The notes: a model not told the origin generated them from the sequence alone. A stretch of 64,000 nt of DNA from Terana coerulea (GCA_024811115.1 JAKOGH010000042.1:124001-188000); one strand, 5' to 3'; positions 43,953 to 54,947 are shown, counted from the first letter of the stretch. Numbers and translations: made by a program.

Positions 43953-45211
43953 CTATGTCTCTTCTTCAGGGTCACCAATACCACTCTGCAAGATCGCAAA
44001 CATCGTCTCTGACTCGGGAAGACATGGTGAATCGTAGATTTTCGCCTGACGAGTGTTTGCCCGTCCCTTCTTGAGTTGAAGTCTGCATATGGACGTCAAC
44101 AAACATTTCAATATAGCTTGCCACCGCGCATATACCCACCTCGTCGTTGATGCATGCGCCAGAATGTTTCCACCAATAGGCTTTTTGTCATTCCCAGCGT
44201 ATGGTCCAGCTGAAGCGTCGGGATTTGACATGACCTGGTTCGTAATGACTACAGCTACACCGAACTGCAATTCGTGACATAGTTAGCTTGGTGAGAATAT
44301 GAAGCTACGTGAAGACATACTTCGTCTGCGAGTCGTTGAAGTGTTCGGAGGAACTTGCCGAGATGCGTCTGACGAGCCGAAAGTTCTCCTCTCCCGTTGA
44401 AATCCGTGCGATACAGGTTGGTGACCGAGTCTACAATTAGCAGACAGAATCTACATGAAATCATATGATGAGCTCAGCCTCAACCGAAAACACACGTATC
44501 CAACTCAGGCTCACCTTGACTCAGACATCAGCGCACTAGCCGAGGTCAATAGCTGGTTCTGATGGTCTGCATTGTATGCCCTCGCATACGCCACATTGTC
44601 CAACACCTCTTCTCCGTTCAGACCCAATCTCTCTGCGACTGCCAGTAACCGCACGGGACGGAAGGTACCCTCAGTGTCGATGTACAAGCATTTGCCCTCC
44701 CCACCGCCCATGTCCACGGGAAGCTGACATGTGACCGCCAGCGTGTGGCATATCTGCGACTTTCCCGTTCGGAACTCGCCAAAAAGCTCTGTGATTGCGC
44801 CTGTCTCGATGCCACCGCCAAGGAGTGCGTCGAGGTTCTTCGAACCAGTCGTGATATGAACGAGCTCTGAACGTCGAGCGTGCACTTCCGTTGCACTCTG
44901 GAAGCCGAGTGGTATGATCTTGTGAGCTAACGGCGGTCGTTGTTGAGTATTTCTTCAGCCGCAATGCGAGCTGATGAGTATGTACCTTCTGCCAAGATCT
45001 TCTCCGCTTTCTGCTCCGAGATACCCTTTATCGACATAAGTGTCTTCTTTGGTGTATATGCAACAGCTTCAACGGTGTTGAGACCATTCTCCGACAGCTT
45101 CTTGACATCCTGAGGATGGATGCCTGCCTCCTGTAATTTACCGACGAGGAGTGGGCCAGAAAACTGGTAGTCTTCTTCCTCTTCCTGCTGCTGAGACTGT
45201 TGAGAGGCCAT
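43953..45211 (-). CDS. RAD51: RAD51 recombinase
   Basis: Forms the nucleoprotein filament that drives homologous strand exchange. It starts [20 protein letters not shown] and has the helix-hairpin-helix region [20 protein letters not shown] and [13 protein letters not shown]. The core has [20 protein letters not shown], Walker A in [19 protein letters not shown], Walker B in [16 protein letters not shown], then [32 protein letters not shown] and [16 protein letters not shown]. It ends [14 protein letters not shown]51, not DMC1, because of the acidic Gln/Glu-rich head and the FGPLLV-like segment. Walker A has Ser where most Rad51 proteins have Thr (GKS for GKT), which is allowed. Its promoter has two ACGCGT boxes. 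Confidence 0.94.
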
Positions 45212-45318
45212 GACTGAGAGTGACGAAAAGACAAGAGGGGGAAGAGTCGAGCGACCGAGGTGGTGGTGGTTCAAAGACAAGACGGTTCCGAGTCGCATGA
45301 ACTCTCAGCTCGGCGCCG

Positions 45319-45337
45319 ACGCGTGGTCAGCACGCGT
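45319..45337 (-). promoter_or_regulatory. Paired MCB (ACGCGT) boxes upstream of RAD51
   Basis: ACGCGT is present at 45319-45324 and 45332-45337, about 110-125 bases upstream of the RAD51 start codon. The motif is palindromic, so orientation is arbitrary. MBF drives G1/S expression of DNA-repair genes through such boxes in yeasts; the same here is inference. A TGAGTCA (AP-1/Gcn4-like) overlaps a CACGTG just beyond, at about 45344-45354. Confidence 0.5.
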
Positions 45338-45342
45338 CTGTA

Positions 45343-45690
45343 ATGAGTCACGTGGACGCGAGTCAATATTTGACCATCCCCAAGCCACTGCCGTTCCTTG
45401 AAGTTTCCTCCTGTTTCAAACAGGAAGAAACCGGGCTGCTTCTCGAAATCAAGACCAGAAACGCTGGGTATACGGCCAGCCAGTGCAACATATGCATCTC
45501 GCGTGTGGATAATACTGAATTAAAACCAGCTCACAAGGTATGGTCGATCAAACCGTACCACCACTCTTGGAACTTGAAGGCACTCTCGGCGTCGAGTGCG
45601 ATGTCAAATAGTTCGAGTATCATGTACATATGCCTCCAGAACATGGGTGCAATACCTCTCACTCGACTCGAACTCTCCGTGGTAAGCTGA
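45343..45690 (+). CDS. Small hypothetical reading frame
   Basis: A 115-codon frame in the 557 bases between RAD51 and mitochondrial uL4 (MSHVDASQYLTIPKPLPFLE, then EETGLLLEIKTRNAGYTASQ, MGAIPLTRLELSVVS). No family is recognised. It could extend through a short 3' intron near 45680-45703. Its first codons coincide with the TGAGTCA/CACGTG promoter-like words, which weakens the start. The beta-strand-like pattern and the tight divergent spacing to RAD51 leave a real gene possible. Confidence 0.3.
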   Translation: MSHVDASQYLTIPKPLPFLEVSSCFKQEETGLLLEIKTRNAGYTASQCNICISRVDNTELKPAHKVWSIKPYHHSWNLKALSASSAMSNSSSIMYICLQNMGAIPLTRLELSVVS

Positions 45691-45768
45691 ACATGTATTT
45701 CTAGACAATTGATCCGCAGCCTGCTAGGTTAAGTACAGTCCGCTGATATAGAGGTTGCAGAAAGCTCA

Positions 45769-46725
45769 CTACTCCGAAGCCACCACAGATTGCCTCCCAA
45801 GCGTCTGTTCAAACCACTTAACCGCCTCAAGGTCCAGCACCAAACGCGGCCACTTGACGCAGTCGTAGACAAGTAGTTCATCGGCAGTGACAGTGTCGAA
45901 GTTAGGCAAGTTGCCGCTTGCCCTTTCGAGGAGTGGAGGCACGGAGCCCAGGCCAGTAACGAACAGCGCCTTATGCCAGCCGAGGTCTGCTAGTCTGGCA
46001 GCGAGGTCTCTCGTCTTCGGATGGCTCCAGTTGAGATTCTCGACGACATCCAACGCCCGCTCCTTCACGCGTGCACTCAAAGCGACACGCATACCCATTT
46101 GTATGACCTTCCGGTTGAGCTTAGTGCTGAAGTCCCTTGGGTGAGGACCGAAGGCAACACCTCCTCCGCGAAGCATAGGACTCTGCCCGTCGCCTAGACG
46201 GGCTTTACCAGTGCCCTTCTGCGGCCGAATCTTCCTGCCAGAGCCACGGACTTCTGCGCGAGTCTTGGTGGACGCCGTTCCTTGCCGCAGGCTATCGAGG
46301 TGGTGAACCACGCAGAGATGCAAGATGTCGCGACGGATAGGATGTGAAAAGACAGTGGGATCGAGTTCTACCAGCCGTTCGTCTTGTACTACTTGCGGGC
46401 TTGGTCGTAGGAGGGAGGATATTGGGAGGTAGAGAGGCGGCACAACGGGCGTCGCTGAATAACAGCTGTAAGGCTTCGGAGAGAGCAGCATACAATCACC
46501 TGCATTCTCACCTATGTTCAGTGCGTTCCCAGCCTCCTTACGAATGCCAGTACGCTGGAGTCCCTCCAGCGGGTGAAGAGGAGCGGTCTTAGCCTCGGCT
46601 GCGATTTGTAACCCCGCCGCGAGCATTGTATAGCAGTCTGGCGCAGAAAAATGAGCACCCACAATACCAGAGAGACCGCGCTTGCTACTTACCCGCGACA
46701 CCGCGTTTCTGACTGAGGACAGCAT
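45769..46725 (-). CDS. Mitochondrial ribosomal protein uL4m
   Basis: Large-subunit protein of the mitochondrial ribosome (yeast Yml6 type). It starts MLSSVRNAVSR, a short presequence-like head, and an intron with GTAAGT leads to AEAKTAPLHPLEGLQRTGIR. The uL4 core is clear: VFSHPIRRDILHLCVVHHLD, GTASTKTRAEVRGSGRKIRP, QKGTGKARLGDGQSPMLRGG, GVAFGPHPRDFSTKLNRKV and DELLVYDCVKWPRLVLDLEA. The frame stays open upstream to 47214, but that part lies beyond the intron-supported start and reads like non-coding sequence, so I place the start at 46725. Confidence 0.88.
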   Translation of the reverse strand: MLSSVRNAVSRVSSKRGLSGIVGAHFSAPDCYTMLAAGLQIAAEAKTAPLHPLEGLQRTGIRKEAGNALNIGENAGDCMLLSPKPYSCYSATPVVPPLYLPISSLLRPSPQVVQDERLVELDPTVFSHPIRRDILHLCVVHHLDSLRQGTASTKTRAEVRGSGRKIRPQKGTGKARLGDGQSPMLRGGGVAFGPHPRDFSTKLNRKVIQMGMRVALSARVKERALDVVENLNWSHPKTRDLAARLADLGWHKALFVTGLGSVPPLLERASGNLPNFDTVTADELLVYDCVKWPRLVLDLEAVKWFEQTLGRQSVVASE

Positions 46726-47118
46726 GTTGTCGGTGTGAAGTCTTGAACTTCGGTAAGCGCCAGAGAAAGCGTTGCGTCCCAATTTGGCAATTTCAAGTTC
46801 CCACGAGTTGGCAGGGCGCTCGCGATCATACACGTCGAGCAAGCACCGTTTCGCAACCACAGAAGACCTCAGAGGGGTGAGTATGCCGTTTTGTCGCGCA
46901 GAAGGAGCAAGGAGCAAGTCATTGCGGTCGTCCAGGAGGCTGTGGGTGTTGAAACTGCGGTGGAACGGGCTGGATGCGGCATGGGCTGCTCGGATGACAC
47001 ACGCTTGCTCTGGCTCCCTCCTGGTACGGTCATACTCGTTGGACGTCAGCTGAAGCCTCGCTTTCTGTAGCATCAAGACACCGCTGAAGTAACTCAGCAC
47101 ACCCCTCCGACCGACACT
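46726..47118. promoter_or_regulatory. Divergent promoter region uL4m / RPS16
   Basis: 393 bases between two ribosomal-protein genes, one mitochondrial and one cytosolic, that start in opposite directions. An open frame passes through it on the minus strand, but I see no domain or splice signal to support it as coding. Confidence 0.4.
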
Positions 47119-47671
47119 ATGGCATCTACAGTGAAGGCCGTCCAAACCTTCGGCAAAAGAAGGTACGTACAATCCGCCCGAATGCTCATTCTGCAGCATA
47201 CTGGTTGAGCTCATACAACGAAACTTAGACCGCCACCGCGGTCGCCCACGCGAAGGAGGGCCGTGGCCTCATCCACATCAACGGCTCCCCCATCAACCTT
47301 GTCCAACCTGAGATCCTCCGGTTCAAGGTCTATGAGCCGATTCTCGTCGCCGGCGAGGATGCTTTCGGTGCCATCGACGTCCGCGTGCGTGTCAAGGGTG
47401 GTGGACACACCTCGCAGGTCTACGCTATCCGTCAGGCGATCGCCAAGGCGGTTGTTGCCTACTACGCGAAGTACATCGACGCGTACAGCGCCATGGAGCT
47501 GAAGAAGAAGCTCGTCACCTACGACAGGACACTTCTGATCGCTGACCCGAGGAGAGCAGAGCCCAAGAAGTTCGGTGGTCACGGTGCCCGTGCCCGCAGG
47601 CAAAAGAGGTGCGTTTCCAATGCTCTGTCTCAGGAGACTTCGCTGACTTGCTTGCAACCAGTTACCGGTAA
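47119..47671 (+). CDS. RPS16: 40S ribosomal protein uS9 (RPS16)
   Basis: Small-subunit ribosomal protein whose C-terminal tail reaches the decoding site. Exon 1 encodes [13 protein letters not shown], exon 2 continues [59 protein letters not shown] and [21 protein letters not shown] last exon of a few codons gives the invariant end SYR. The A4 run at 47155-47158 is one base short of the frame needed across the first intron (GKKKT in the family), which is another likely sequencing deletion. Confidence 0.92.
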
Positions 47672-48076
47672 AGGCTCGGCTGTTTTGCTGTTTTGGTCTG
47701 CTACATTCATTTGTTGTATCACTCTTCCTACGCTTTATGCACCATGCATTTCTATGAGGGCAACTCTTGAGCGTGCAGTATCAAAACTCAATACAAGTTG
47801 ACCAATACAGGGTACATCCGTCTAAAATACAAAAATGTATGTTCCTCGACCAGGTTTGTAAGTAACGACTGAAGACTTCGCGACAGCTACGTCTGGATTG
47901 TTGGAAGCATCGTCCGCTTCGCTGGTGGTATATCTGGATGAACTGCGTCGCCCGTTTCCGCCTTCCGCTTGCGCGGTCGCGAACTGTCCACGATTTCCGA
48001 CTGCGCTGCTTTCGCCTCCACCTGTATCACAGCCTTCGGTTGCGCTCTATGCTTGGTCTTAGGGAAGCTTTCCGCT
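47672..48076. other. Convergent intergenic region
   Basis: 405 bases between the RPS16 stop and the end of the kinase-like gene. Apart from likely terminator sequence I see nothing. Confidence 0.4.
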
Positions 48077-49815
48077 TCACCTCTCGTTCCCCATCCCCCA
48101 CTCGTCTGCTTTTCGTTTTTCGGATCGTCGAGTCAGGATCTGGACGGAAGGCTGTGGCTTTTCGGCGGCCTCTGTAGATGACGCGCGCCGCGAACCGTCG
48201 GATGCCTCGTCCACTATATGCGCGCGTCCCACCTTCTTCCGCTCGCCCTCCGGCGTTTCTACCACGATCAGCACGTCCTCTGGGTCTACAGGGGACACCG
48301 GGGCGTTCCCCAGCGGTTCACCGCCAGAGGCATCTCGGTACGGAGGAGGTTCGGCGTATGTCAGAGCGTCTGGACCTCCCTCGCGCAAGAATTGCAGCTT
48401 GATGAGAGGAGGGACTGCCTCGACCCCCCGGAAGTTGGCCCATAGCCAGTTGTCCTCGGTATCAGGGTGGAAAGCCACGCGCTTCTTAGCTTTTGGCGGT
48501 GCTGCTAAGCTGCTTCCTGCCGTCGTTTGTTCTTCAAGTGCACAGGCTGGCAGACGCGGGGATAGTGACTGGGTATTGCTCGATGTCAATTTGGAAGTGG
48601 AGGGTTGGGGAGATGCAGTGGGAGAGGACTGGCTTGTCGTCGCCACCGTCGTGGAGGCAGAGACATCCTTGGGGCGGCGTGCCAACGTGACATCTCCCTT
48701 GGATGACTCTGTAAAGCATGGATGATACACACTGTTTGGTGCCATGCCTGACCGCCAACGTTCACTACGCATATGGGGGGAATCTCGTGTCGCGTTGTCT
48801 GACCTGCCTCCTTCATTTCGCGAGCAGCGGAATTAGTGTATGTGTGCAGTCAAGGAGGGTCCTATGCCCACCTGGCTCTTTTGTGCGGGCACTGGATTAG
48901 GCTCATTCACTTGGTTATATCCCAGCATAGACTTGACTTCGTCCATCTCCTCGCACAGCTCTGTCTTGGTGCAACGTTCAATGCCCGCAGTGGAATGGTC
49001 TGCCACCGTGGAAGCTTTCGAGAAGTCGATAAGGGTGATTCTGCCATCGTCGTCTGTGCGTTTTATTCTGTCAGCGGTGTTGAGGCTATGCAACGGAATA
49101 CGGATAGCCACATACCTATCAGGATGTGCTTTAGATCGAGCTTTCTGTGCTTAACACCCTGCGCGTGCAACCGCGCGTACGCTTTCAGGATATGCCGCTT
49201 CGTATCGGGTGGGAGTGCTGCATGTGCTTCTGTCCAGCCAACTGAATGCGGCGGCTTCATCCTCAAGTACATCGGCACTACTCCATCGTATTGGACAGAC
49301 ACCGGCGACACGATATCCCCTTGCAAGGGACGAAGCAGCTCTTCATGCGTGTACAAATACGCCTATAGCCTGTTTAGCACGAATACAATAAATGCCAGAA
49401 ATCATCTAGCACCTCTCTTGCTAACGCCTTGCAGCCCGATGGACGACTAGACGTATGTGGCGTAAGTGATATATGGTAGGAAAGACGAAGCTCAATGGAC
49501 CTACATCTTCTGGATGAAGGTAGTCTTCTGGCCGTATGTTAGGTCGAGTATCAGAGAGACTTGGGTAGGCTTATTTCGTCCAGCTACACGCCGTCAGTCT
49601 CTATCTCATCCATAATGCAAGAATGTGCCCGTACCGCTGTTGTTGAGGGAGAGGCAAGTAGTCGCTTCTCCGTGTTCTCGAGTGTGCTGCTTCATAGAAC
49701 CATTCGGCCAAGCCGCTAACTCGGGAGGGGGCTTGCTCTTCTGAGCATCCTCGCCGCCTAGACTGCATAGGCCCTTAGTTTCCTTGACGGTAGGAGCTTG
49801 CATCGCTGATCCCAT
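48077..49815 (-). CDS. Kinase-like protein with atypical catalytic loop
   Basis: Probably one gene. From MGSAMQAPTVKETKGLCSLG the exons splice in frame to GRNKPTQVSLILDLTYGQK, TTFIQKIRPSGCKALAREA and YLYTHEELLRPLQGDIVSP (branch point CTAAAC in the intron). A kinase-fold core follows: HILKAYARLHAQGVKHRKLD, then LKHILI, and after an intron DDDGRITLIDFSKAST. The usual catalytic HxD reads HRKLD and DFG reads DFS, so activity is doubtful. A last long exon (48077-48772) is Ser/Pro-rich with KKRVAFHPDTEDNWLWANF and a basic end. It joins in frame only if one base is missing from the G6 run at 48775-48780; otherwise it is a separate gene. Confidence 0.55.
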
Positions 49816-50719
49816 ACAAGCAGATGGGATGAAGGACAGCCTCGAAAGCACCGCGATCAGGATGAGGGGGATGGTGGGGCGCAGCGAGTGGTGGCGGGGA
49901 AAGATAGCAAGGTCCTAAGTCCCAGCGGCGAACGCGTCTAAGTGACAGGCGGTCCTGGCCACTCGGAGAGAATAGACGGCGGGCGTTGTAGCCATAGCCG
50001 GTTCCGTGGTGGACGTATTGTATTGTTATCGCTCGGCGCTGGTACGGGGCTTTAGCCTTGTATAACAAGCAAGAGCAAACAGGGTATAGTTGAGGAGCAG
50101 ACATAGAACGGACCAGGATGCGTATAGGTCGTCCCCTCGACGATGGATGTCGCGAGCAGACTGTAAAGGCAACGGTGACGACCACAATTGTCAGATGCGA
50201 TTAGACGCCCATGACGGACAAAACATTCGCTGGCCAAGCTGGTGGGTCGAGCATGGCAATAACATGTAAGTTCCGCGGTTCGCGCCACGTGCTCGCGAGC
50301 TGCTGAATCTGAGACTTGATCAGTATGTGAGCTGAGATACATTGCTGGCCTGTGAGGCTGCGAACTGCCGTACTGCGAATAAGTACTAGGGGAAGAGTCA
50401 GGTTCGGGGACCTGTCGGCAGGGATGGGCGCCTATTGATGCAGCGATTTTTGGGCAGGGCAGAGGCTTGTAGTCGCTGCAGCATGCATGTACCCTCACAC
50501 ATCCCAATGAAAGCTACACAGAAATACGCGGCTCAACGATGCCTATCGATTGGTGCAGGCAGTCCAGGATTTGGGTGAGATTTGGTCACATTGTAGGGAG
50601 ATTTCTCACTTCGCCAGCGATGTTGAAAAGCACGGGCGCTACGTGCTGTGAATTTGTACATGTTTGTTCGGCCTTCAGCCCCCTTAGGAATATGCTCACT
50701 CGCTCCGCTCGCTCGCAAT
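49816..50719. other. Intergenic region
   Basis: About 900 bases between the kinase-like gene and the MITE. Open frames on the minus strand show no domains and poor codon character. I see no supportable gene. Confidence 0.4.
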
Positions 50720-50721
50720 TA

Positions 50722-50796
50722 CAGCTGTTTCGTGTTATAATGAGAAGCGCCTTTTTTCTCGCGCGCGAGGACCTTCCCAAAAGGAATCTTCCGACT
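50722..50796 (+). repeat. Left terminal inverted repeat of MITE
   Basis: 75 bases, starting CAGCTGTTTCGTGTTATAAT and containing TCGCGCGCGA and GGACCTTCCCAAAA. It matches the complement of 51120-51197 with only a few mismatches and single-base gaps. Confidence 0.85.
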
Positions 50797-51119
50797 CTTG
50801 CCTTCCGACTGGACTGTGCGCATCTCGGGAACAGTGCTTGTAGCGAGTGCCAAAATGCTGGGAAGGTTCTCGGGCATATGTACGCGTCATCCTTGTATAA
50901 CCAGAACTGGCAAAAGCGTCAATCTGACGCGGCCAGAACCTGAGTTGTGTATAAGTAGGGCAAAATGTGCAATTGACTGGATTTGCAGCGAGCACGAGAC
51001 TCATGTGCAGGGAAAATGAAATAAAATCCATAACACATGCTCATAGAAGTCATATTTGTAGTATCAGCATGTTCCGGGCAATATTGAAGGGACGGTGCGT
51101 GCAGCAGGCTGCGGCAGGG

Positions 51120-51197
51120 AGTCGGAAGTTACCATTTTGGGAAGGTCCTCGCGCGCGAGGAAAAAACGGCGCTTCTCATTATAACCCGAAACAGCTG
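51120..51197 (-). repeat. Right terminal inverted repeat of MITE
   Basis: 78 bases, read on the minus strand as CAGCTGTTTCGGGTTATAAT and so on. It shares the CGCGCGCG palindrome core and the GGACCTTCCCAAAA block with the left repeat. Confidence 0.85.
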
Positions 51198-51417
51198 TAA
51201 TAGGCTTTGGCTAAGTAAGGAGTGACTTCTTGCTCAATTCTTGGCAATTATCGTCATTTGGTTGCGTTCGGACCGCAGAACGCTCAGCTGAGGACCTCAG
51301 TATTTCCAGTACATTGATCCGATACATCTCTCAGCAGCTGTAGCATACACGACGAAAGCACAGACATAACACGGCTACCCGCACAATCCACCACCCAACG
51401 AGCTCAGCGTTCAACGC

Positions 51418-53496
51418 TCAGAAATGTTCCTGTACAGCTCATGTGAGATCCTGGTCAAAAAACGCATGAGACACATTGTAAGCTCACCTTCGCGAACTTG
51501 AAGTCCACAGCGGCGCAGCTCTCTGCCTCGCACGCTTCCTTGACAGCTTTGGCCAGAGGGGAGGGGCCACAGAAGTAGGTCTGTAGCTACATTAGCCCCG
51601 TATTCATGGTGAAATTCAGAAATGGACTTACGCCGACCCTGTTCCTCAGCTGGGCGTTTGTGCCGGGGAGATACTGACCGGTCTCGATAGCTTCACGCAT
51701 GCGGCCGTAGATGCTCTTCCAGTCAGGGCGACCGAACATGGTACGCGAGCGCAGCAAAGTCAAGGGGTCGTACTCGGCGCCAGCATCGTTCACGGCGATA
51801 TTCCAGAGCATGTCTTCGCTAATCTTCTGAGTGAGGTAGATGTTGATGCGCAGGAAGTTGGCTAAGGGGCCAACAGTCAGGACAACATCTACTGAAAAAC
51901 GGAGATTGACTCACGATCCGCCTGGGCAGCCTCAACCTCTTGCAACAGGCTCTGGAACCAACCGAAGGAGGGAGCATCACGGCAAACCCAGAAGAACTCA
52001 ACCCGCCTGAGCGAGCCCACATTGCCCTTGCGCTGGCGGTACCAGATGTGCTTCAGAATGGAAGCGAATGGAGTAACACCTGTCAATTGGGCATCGCTTA
52101 GCAACCATGTGGTAACACCCGATGATTGACGGTGAACCCACCGATACCAGCGCCGACCAACACAGCGACCTCAACATTGAAGACGTCCTCAGCAGGAGCA
52201 CCGTACGGGCCATCAATGCGGACCACAGGGAGGGGGCGAGTCGTACGGCCGGGATCAAGCTCTACGAAATTGCCACGAGTGCCGTAAACAGATTCGTCCT
52301 TCTCATTGCCCTTCATAGCCGCCTGTGTCATGGCAGCCACGACAGATGGGCCCGCACCGACACGTTCACCGAGAGCGCGGGTCCAATCACCCACTTGACG
52401 GATGTGAACAGACACGTATGGGTCTTCAGGGGCAGAGGTGATCGTGAACTGTTAAATGCACAGCCAGTCAGCGATGCATCTTACTACGACTACATCAATT
52501 TGGCTTACAGGGTGCCACTGGTATCCAGAGACATCCGGGACCTGGATGAAGAGCCACTGGCCCGCGACGTACTTGAAGCTGGGTTTGATGATACGGAGTT
52601 CCATGGCGCCACTGGGGTGAACCAAGACTTTGGAAAGGCGGGTTGCACGCCTTGCCCTAACTTCTCTCCAGATACGCTCTCCAAAGTAGATGATACCGGG
52701 CCAGATGGTGAACCTCCAGCTTTCGTATCCGAGACAGTGCTCGGTACTGTAGAAGGGGAAGCTGGTGATGTAGTCGGGGTCCGCGGAGTCACGCACGAAG
52801 CAGCCGGTCGCATGGGCGTAGAGGCCAATCATGAAGAAGAACGCGAGATGGTGCGTGTACCAGAAGGCCTCGAAGCATTGGTTGCGAACCTTGTGGTGGG
52901 CAGTTGTGTACATGAGGACCATGATAAACAGCATGAAGTGACCTGAGATGCCGCCGGCTTGCGTGTAATGGATGTCGAGGGCCGTTTCAGGACGAACCTC
53001 TGCAACAACAACAACAAAAATCAATATAGATCCCATTCAAGTATTTGAGAAGTTGCGTACGGGTGCGCTCGACATTGAAGAAGTTCACGTAGTGGGCAGT
53101 CGTGTGAACCATGGCCCAGAAAGCCATCGAGTAAGCAACCTGCCTGTGGAACCAGATGTTCTCGTCGGCGGGAAGGCCCATGCAAGCTTCGGACGAATAA
53201 CACGAATGATGTTACGGAGCATGGGTACCAATATCAAACCACCGTCGAAGGCGAGGACGAGACCAGCACCGCGAGACGTCCATACCGACCATTTCAGGCC
53301 GTTGAGGGCGGCAAGCTTCGTGTTGGTTGCCTGCAGCAGAGGTCAGTAAATGACACAAGTGACTACTGCAGCGAGATCTACGAGCCTGACTGTACCATCC
53401 ATATGCGAAGAAGAAGAGATGGAGACCATAAAAGACGACGTTGAACACGAGCCGTCGGGCGTTGAGGAACTCGCGGTGGAACCAGCTTTCACCCAT
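51418..53496 (-). CDS. noxA: NADPH oxidase A (NoxA)
   Basis: Superoxide-producing membrane NADPH oxidase used in fungal differentiation and hyphal signalling. It starts MGESWFHREFLNARRLVFN, without the extra N-terminal extension of NoxB or the EF hands of NoxC. Transmembrane heme-binding parts include WFHRQVAYSMAFWAMVHTTA, HYVNFFNVERT and EAFWYTHHLAFFFMIGLYAH. The cytosolic FAD/NADPH part has YQWHPFTITSAPEDPYVSVH, VRIDGPYGAPAEDVF, VLVGAGIGVTPFASILKHI and RRVEFFWVCRD. The last exons give GTYFCGPSPLAKAVKEACEA and a final EHF. Eight or so introns splice in frame and no break is seen. Confidence 0.93.
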
Positions 53497-54107
53497 GGTT
53501 GTCAAGGTCTTTCTTTCGGCGCAGTAACCTGTACTGTGGGGGATGTCGAGTCTGTAGTGTTCAGGAAACGACGTCCGGGTCCGGCCAGACAAAAGAATGG
53601 AAGACAAGCTTCAAGCCAAGAGAAAGAGAGAAAGAGAAGGAAAGGAGCGAGAGGAACCTGCTCGGTGTGGTGGTGGCGGTAGATAAACAAGCGGTCTAGG
53701 TGACGCCCCGAGGAAACCATTCTGGCCACCAGGGACGATCATCATTTTCGGTGACCATGGTGATCAACAGTCAGACCATTGGAAAAACCGCCGGATACGC
53801 CAGAATGCCCTCTTAGAATGTTCGCATTAGCCGGCATCTGTCGGACGCATGGATGTCGTTTGGTAAAGACAACCTCGCCATCTGCTCGACCAGGCGCGAG
53901 CGGCCATCTCGAGGTAACCGAGGCGCTGGGCGGCTCTGAATGCACTCTCACAAAGTCAACACTCTCACTTGCCCACCAGTATGCCAATGAAATAAAGTAC
54001 AACAAAGGACAACGCCAGAAACCCGAGGACATTGCCGACATCCCCACTCTTGGGCTCGGAAGACCGTATCAAGACGCACTCACCGCCCCGCCCGGAGGAC
54101 CTGACGG
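53497..54107. other. Intergenic region
   Basis: 611 bases upstream of noxA and downstream of MAD2, both on the minus strand. Frames of about 100 codons exist on both strands near 53742-54126 but overlap each other and lack domains. I take it as the noxA promoter. Confidence 0.4.
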
Positions 54108-54947
54108 TTACCCTTCGTATCTGTAGGCAACCATCGCCTCGATTCGATGCACATCCGTGCTAAAGCTCCGCAATTTGACTTGCTGGCTCTTGCTTGCCTC
54201 GATAGCCAACGGGTCGGTGTCCACCCACTCGTCTGCAGGTACGTCAGCGGAGTCCGAAGTGTACGCCAGGATGTTGAAGACCGTAGGTTCGTCGATAACT
54301 GGCAAGAAGGTAACGGTGGAAACAATCTGCTTGAGAATGTTTCTGATCTCTGCTTGGATCTCGGATTCGGGCTTTGCAGCAGTTCTGGCAGAGAGCTTAA
54401 TAAGCCCTGCATGTACGATGGAGGCGAGACAGCTCACGGTTCTGAGGAACTGCCTTCTTGTCCGACGATGTTGATGTCGAAGACCCATCGTTCCATTGTA
54501 ACGCGCGAGTCCTTTGAAATTATTGCCAAGACAAGTTGGGTGATGGATCCCGTGAGAAGCCACTCTGTCATAGGTGCGTTAACTTCCGTCCGGAGTGCGA
54601 GAGTTTGGTTGCTCACTGTTCACTTGCGTAAGAATCCTGTCAAAGCTGTGAGTGAGCTGACGACCACTTAGACGACCAAGTGGCTCACTTTTCGAGGTAG
54701 TTCTCAAGAGCTAGGTCTTGGGTAACCAAGACTGTCTGTCCGTATTTCTTGACCATCTGGAAGTCATCAGCCGGGTACACGCCACGCTGGAAAAGAATCC
54801 TGGATCCATCCACTGAGAGACTTTACAGTGAAGCAACAAGGAGAGCTACTCACGTATTCGCTGCGTACTTGAAGAACTCTGTCACGAGGACTGTTGAGCC
54901 TTTGAGAGTAATGGCCTGACGTGTCGGGGCCTGCTTGGTGGGGGCAT
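54108..54947 (-). CDS. MAD2: Spindle checkpoint protein Mad2 (HORMA domain)
   Basis: Holds Cdc20 until kinetochores are attached. Visible blocks are APTRQAITLKGSTVLVTEFF, QRGVYPADDFQMVKKYGQTV, LVTQDLALENYLEK, ITQLVLAIISKDSRVTMERW, VFDINIVGQ, QAEIRNILKQIVSTVTFLPV and the safety-belt end NILAYTSDSADVPADEWVD, finishing AMVAYRYEG. The order and length match Mad2. The only ATG that fits is at 54947, but it reaches the conserved frame only if one base is missing from the G5 run at 54940-54944 (C5 in the gene), as in many other genes here. One ACGCGT lies about 83 bases upstream. Confidence 0.88.

Larger units (their letters stand above)
50722..51197. mobile_element. MITE with about 75-bp terminal inverted repeats, TA-flanked
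   Basis: A 476-base element bounded by inverted repeats that begin CAGCTGTTTCG and flanked on both sides by TA (50720-50721 and 51198-51199). The TA duplication suggests Tc1/mariner/pogo-type mobilisation. The interior (about 320 bases) has no transposase, so it is non-autonomous. It sits in the intergenic space between the kinase-like gene and noxA. Confidence 0.8.

Noticed and set aside
43953..45211. RAD51 gene as meiotic DMC1
   Set aside because: The N-terminal acidic Gln/Glu region and core residues fit Rad51 better than Dmc1.
46726..47214. Extension of the uL4m frame to 47214
   Set aside because: The supported exon 1 starts at 46725 and ends at a GTAAGT donor. The extension would cover the RPS16 promoter and its 5' end on the other strand.
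50735..51200. Two roughly 80-100-codon frames inside the MITE
   Set aside because: They share the same short peptide on opposite strands only because they read the inverted repeats. There is no transposase motif.
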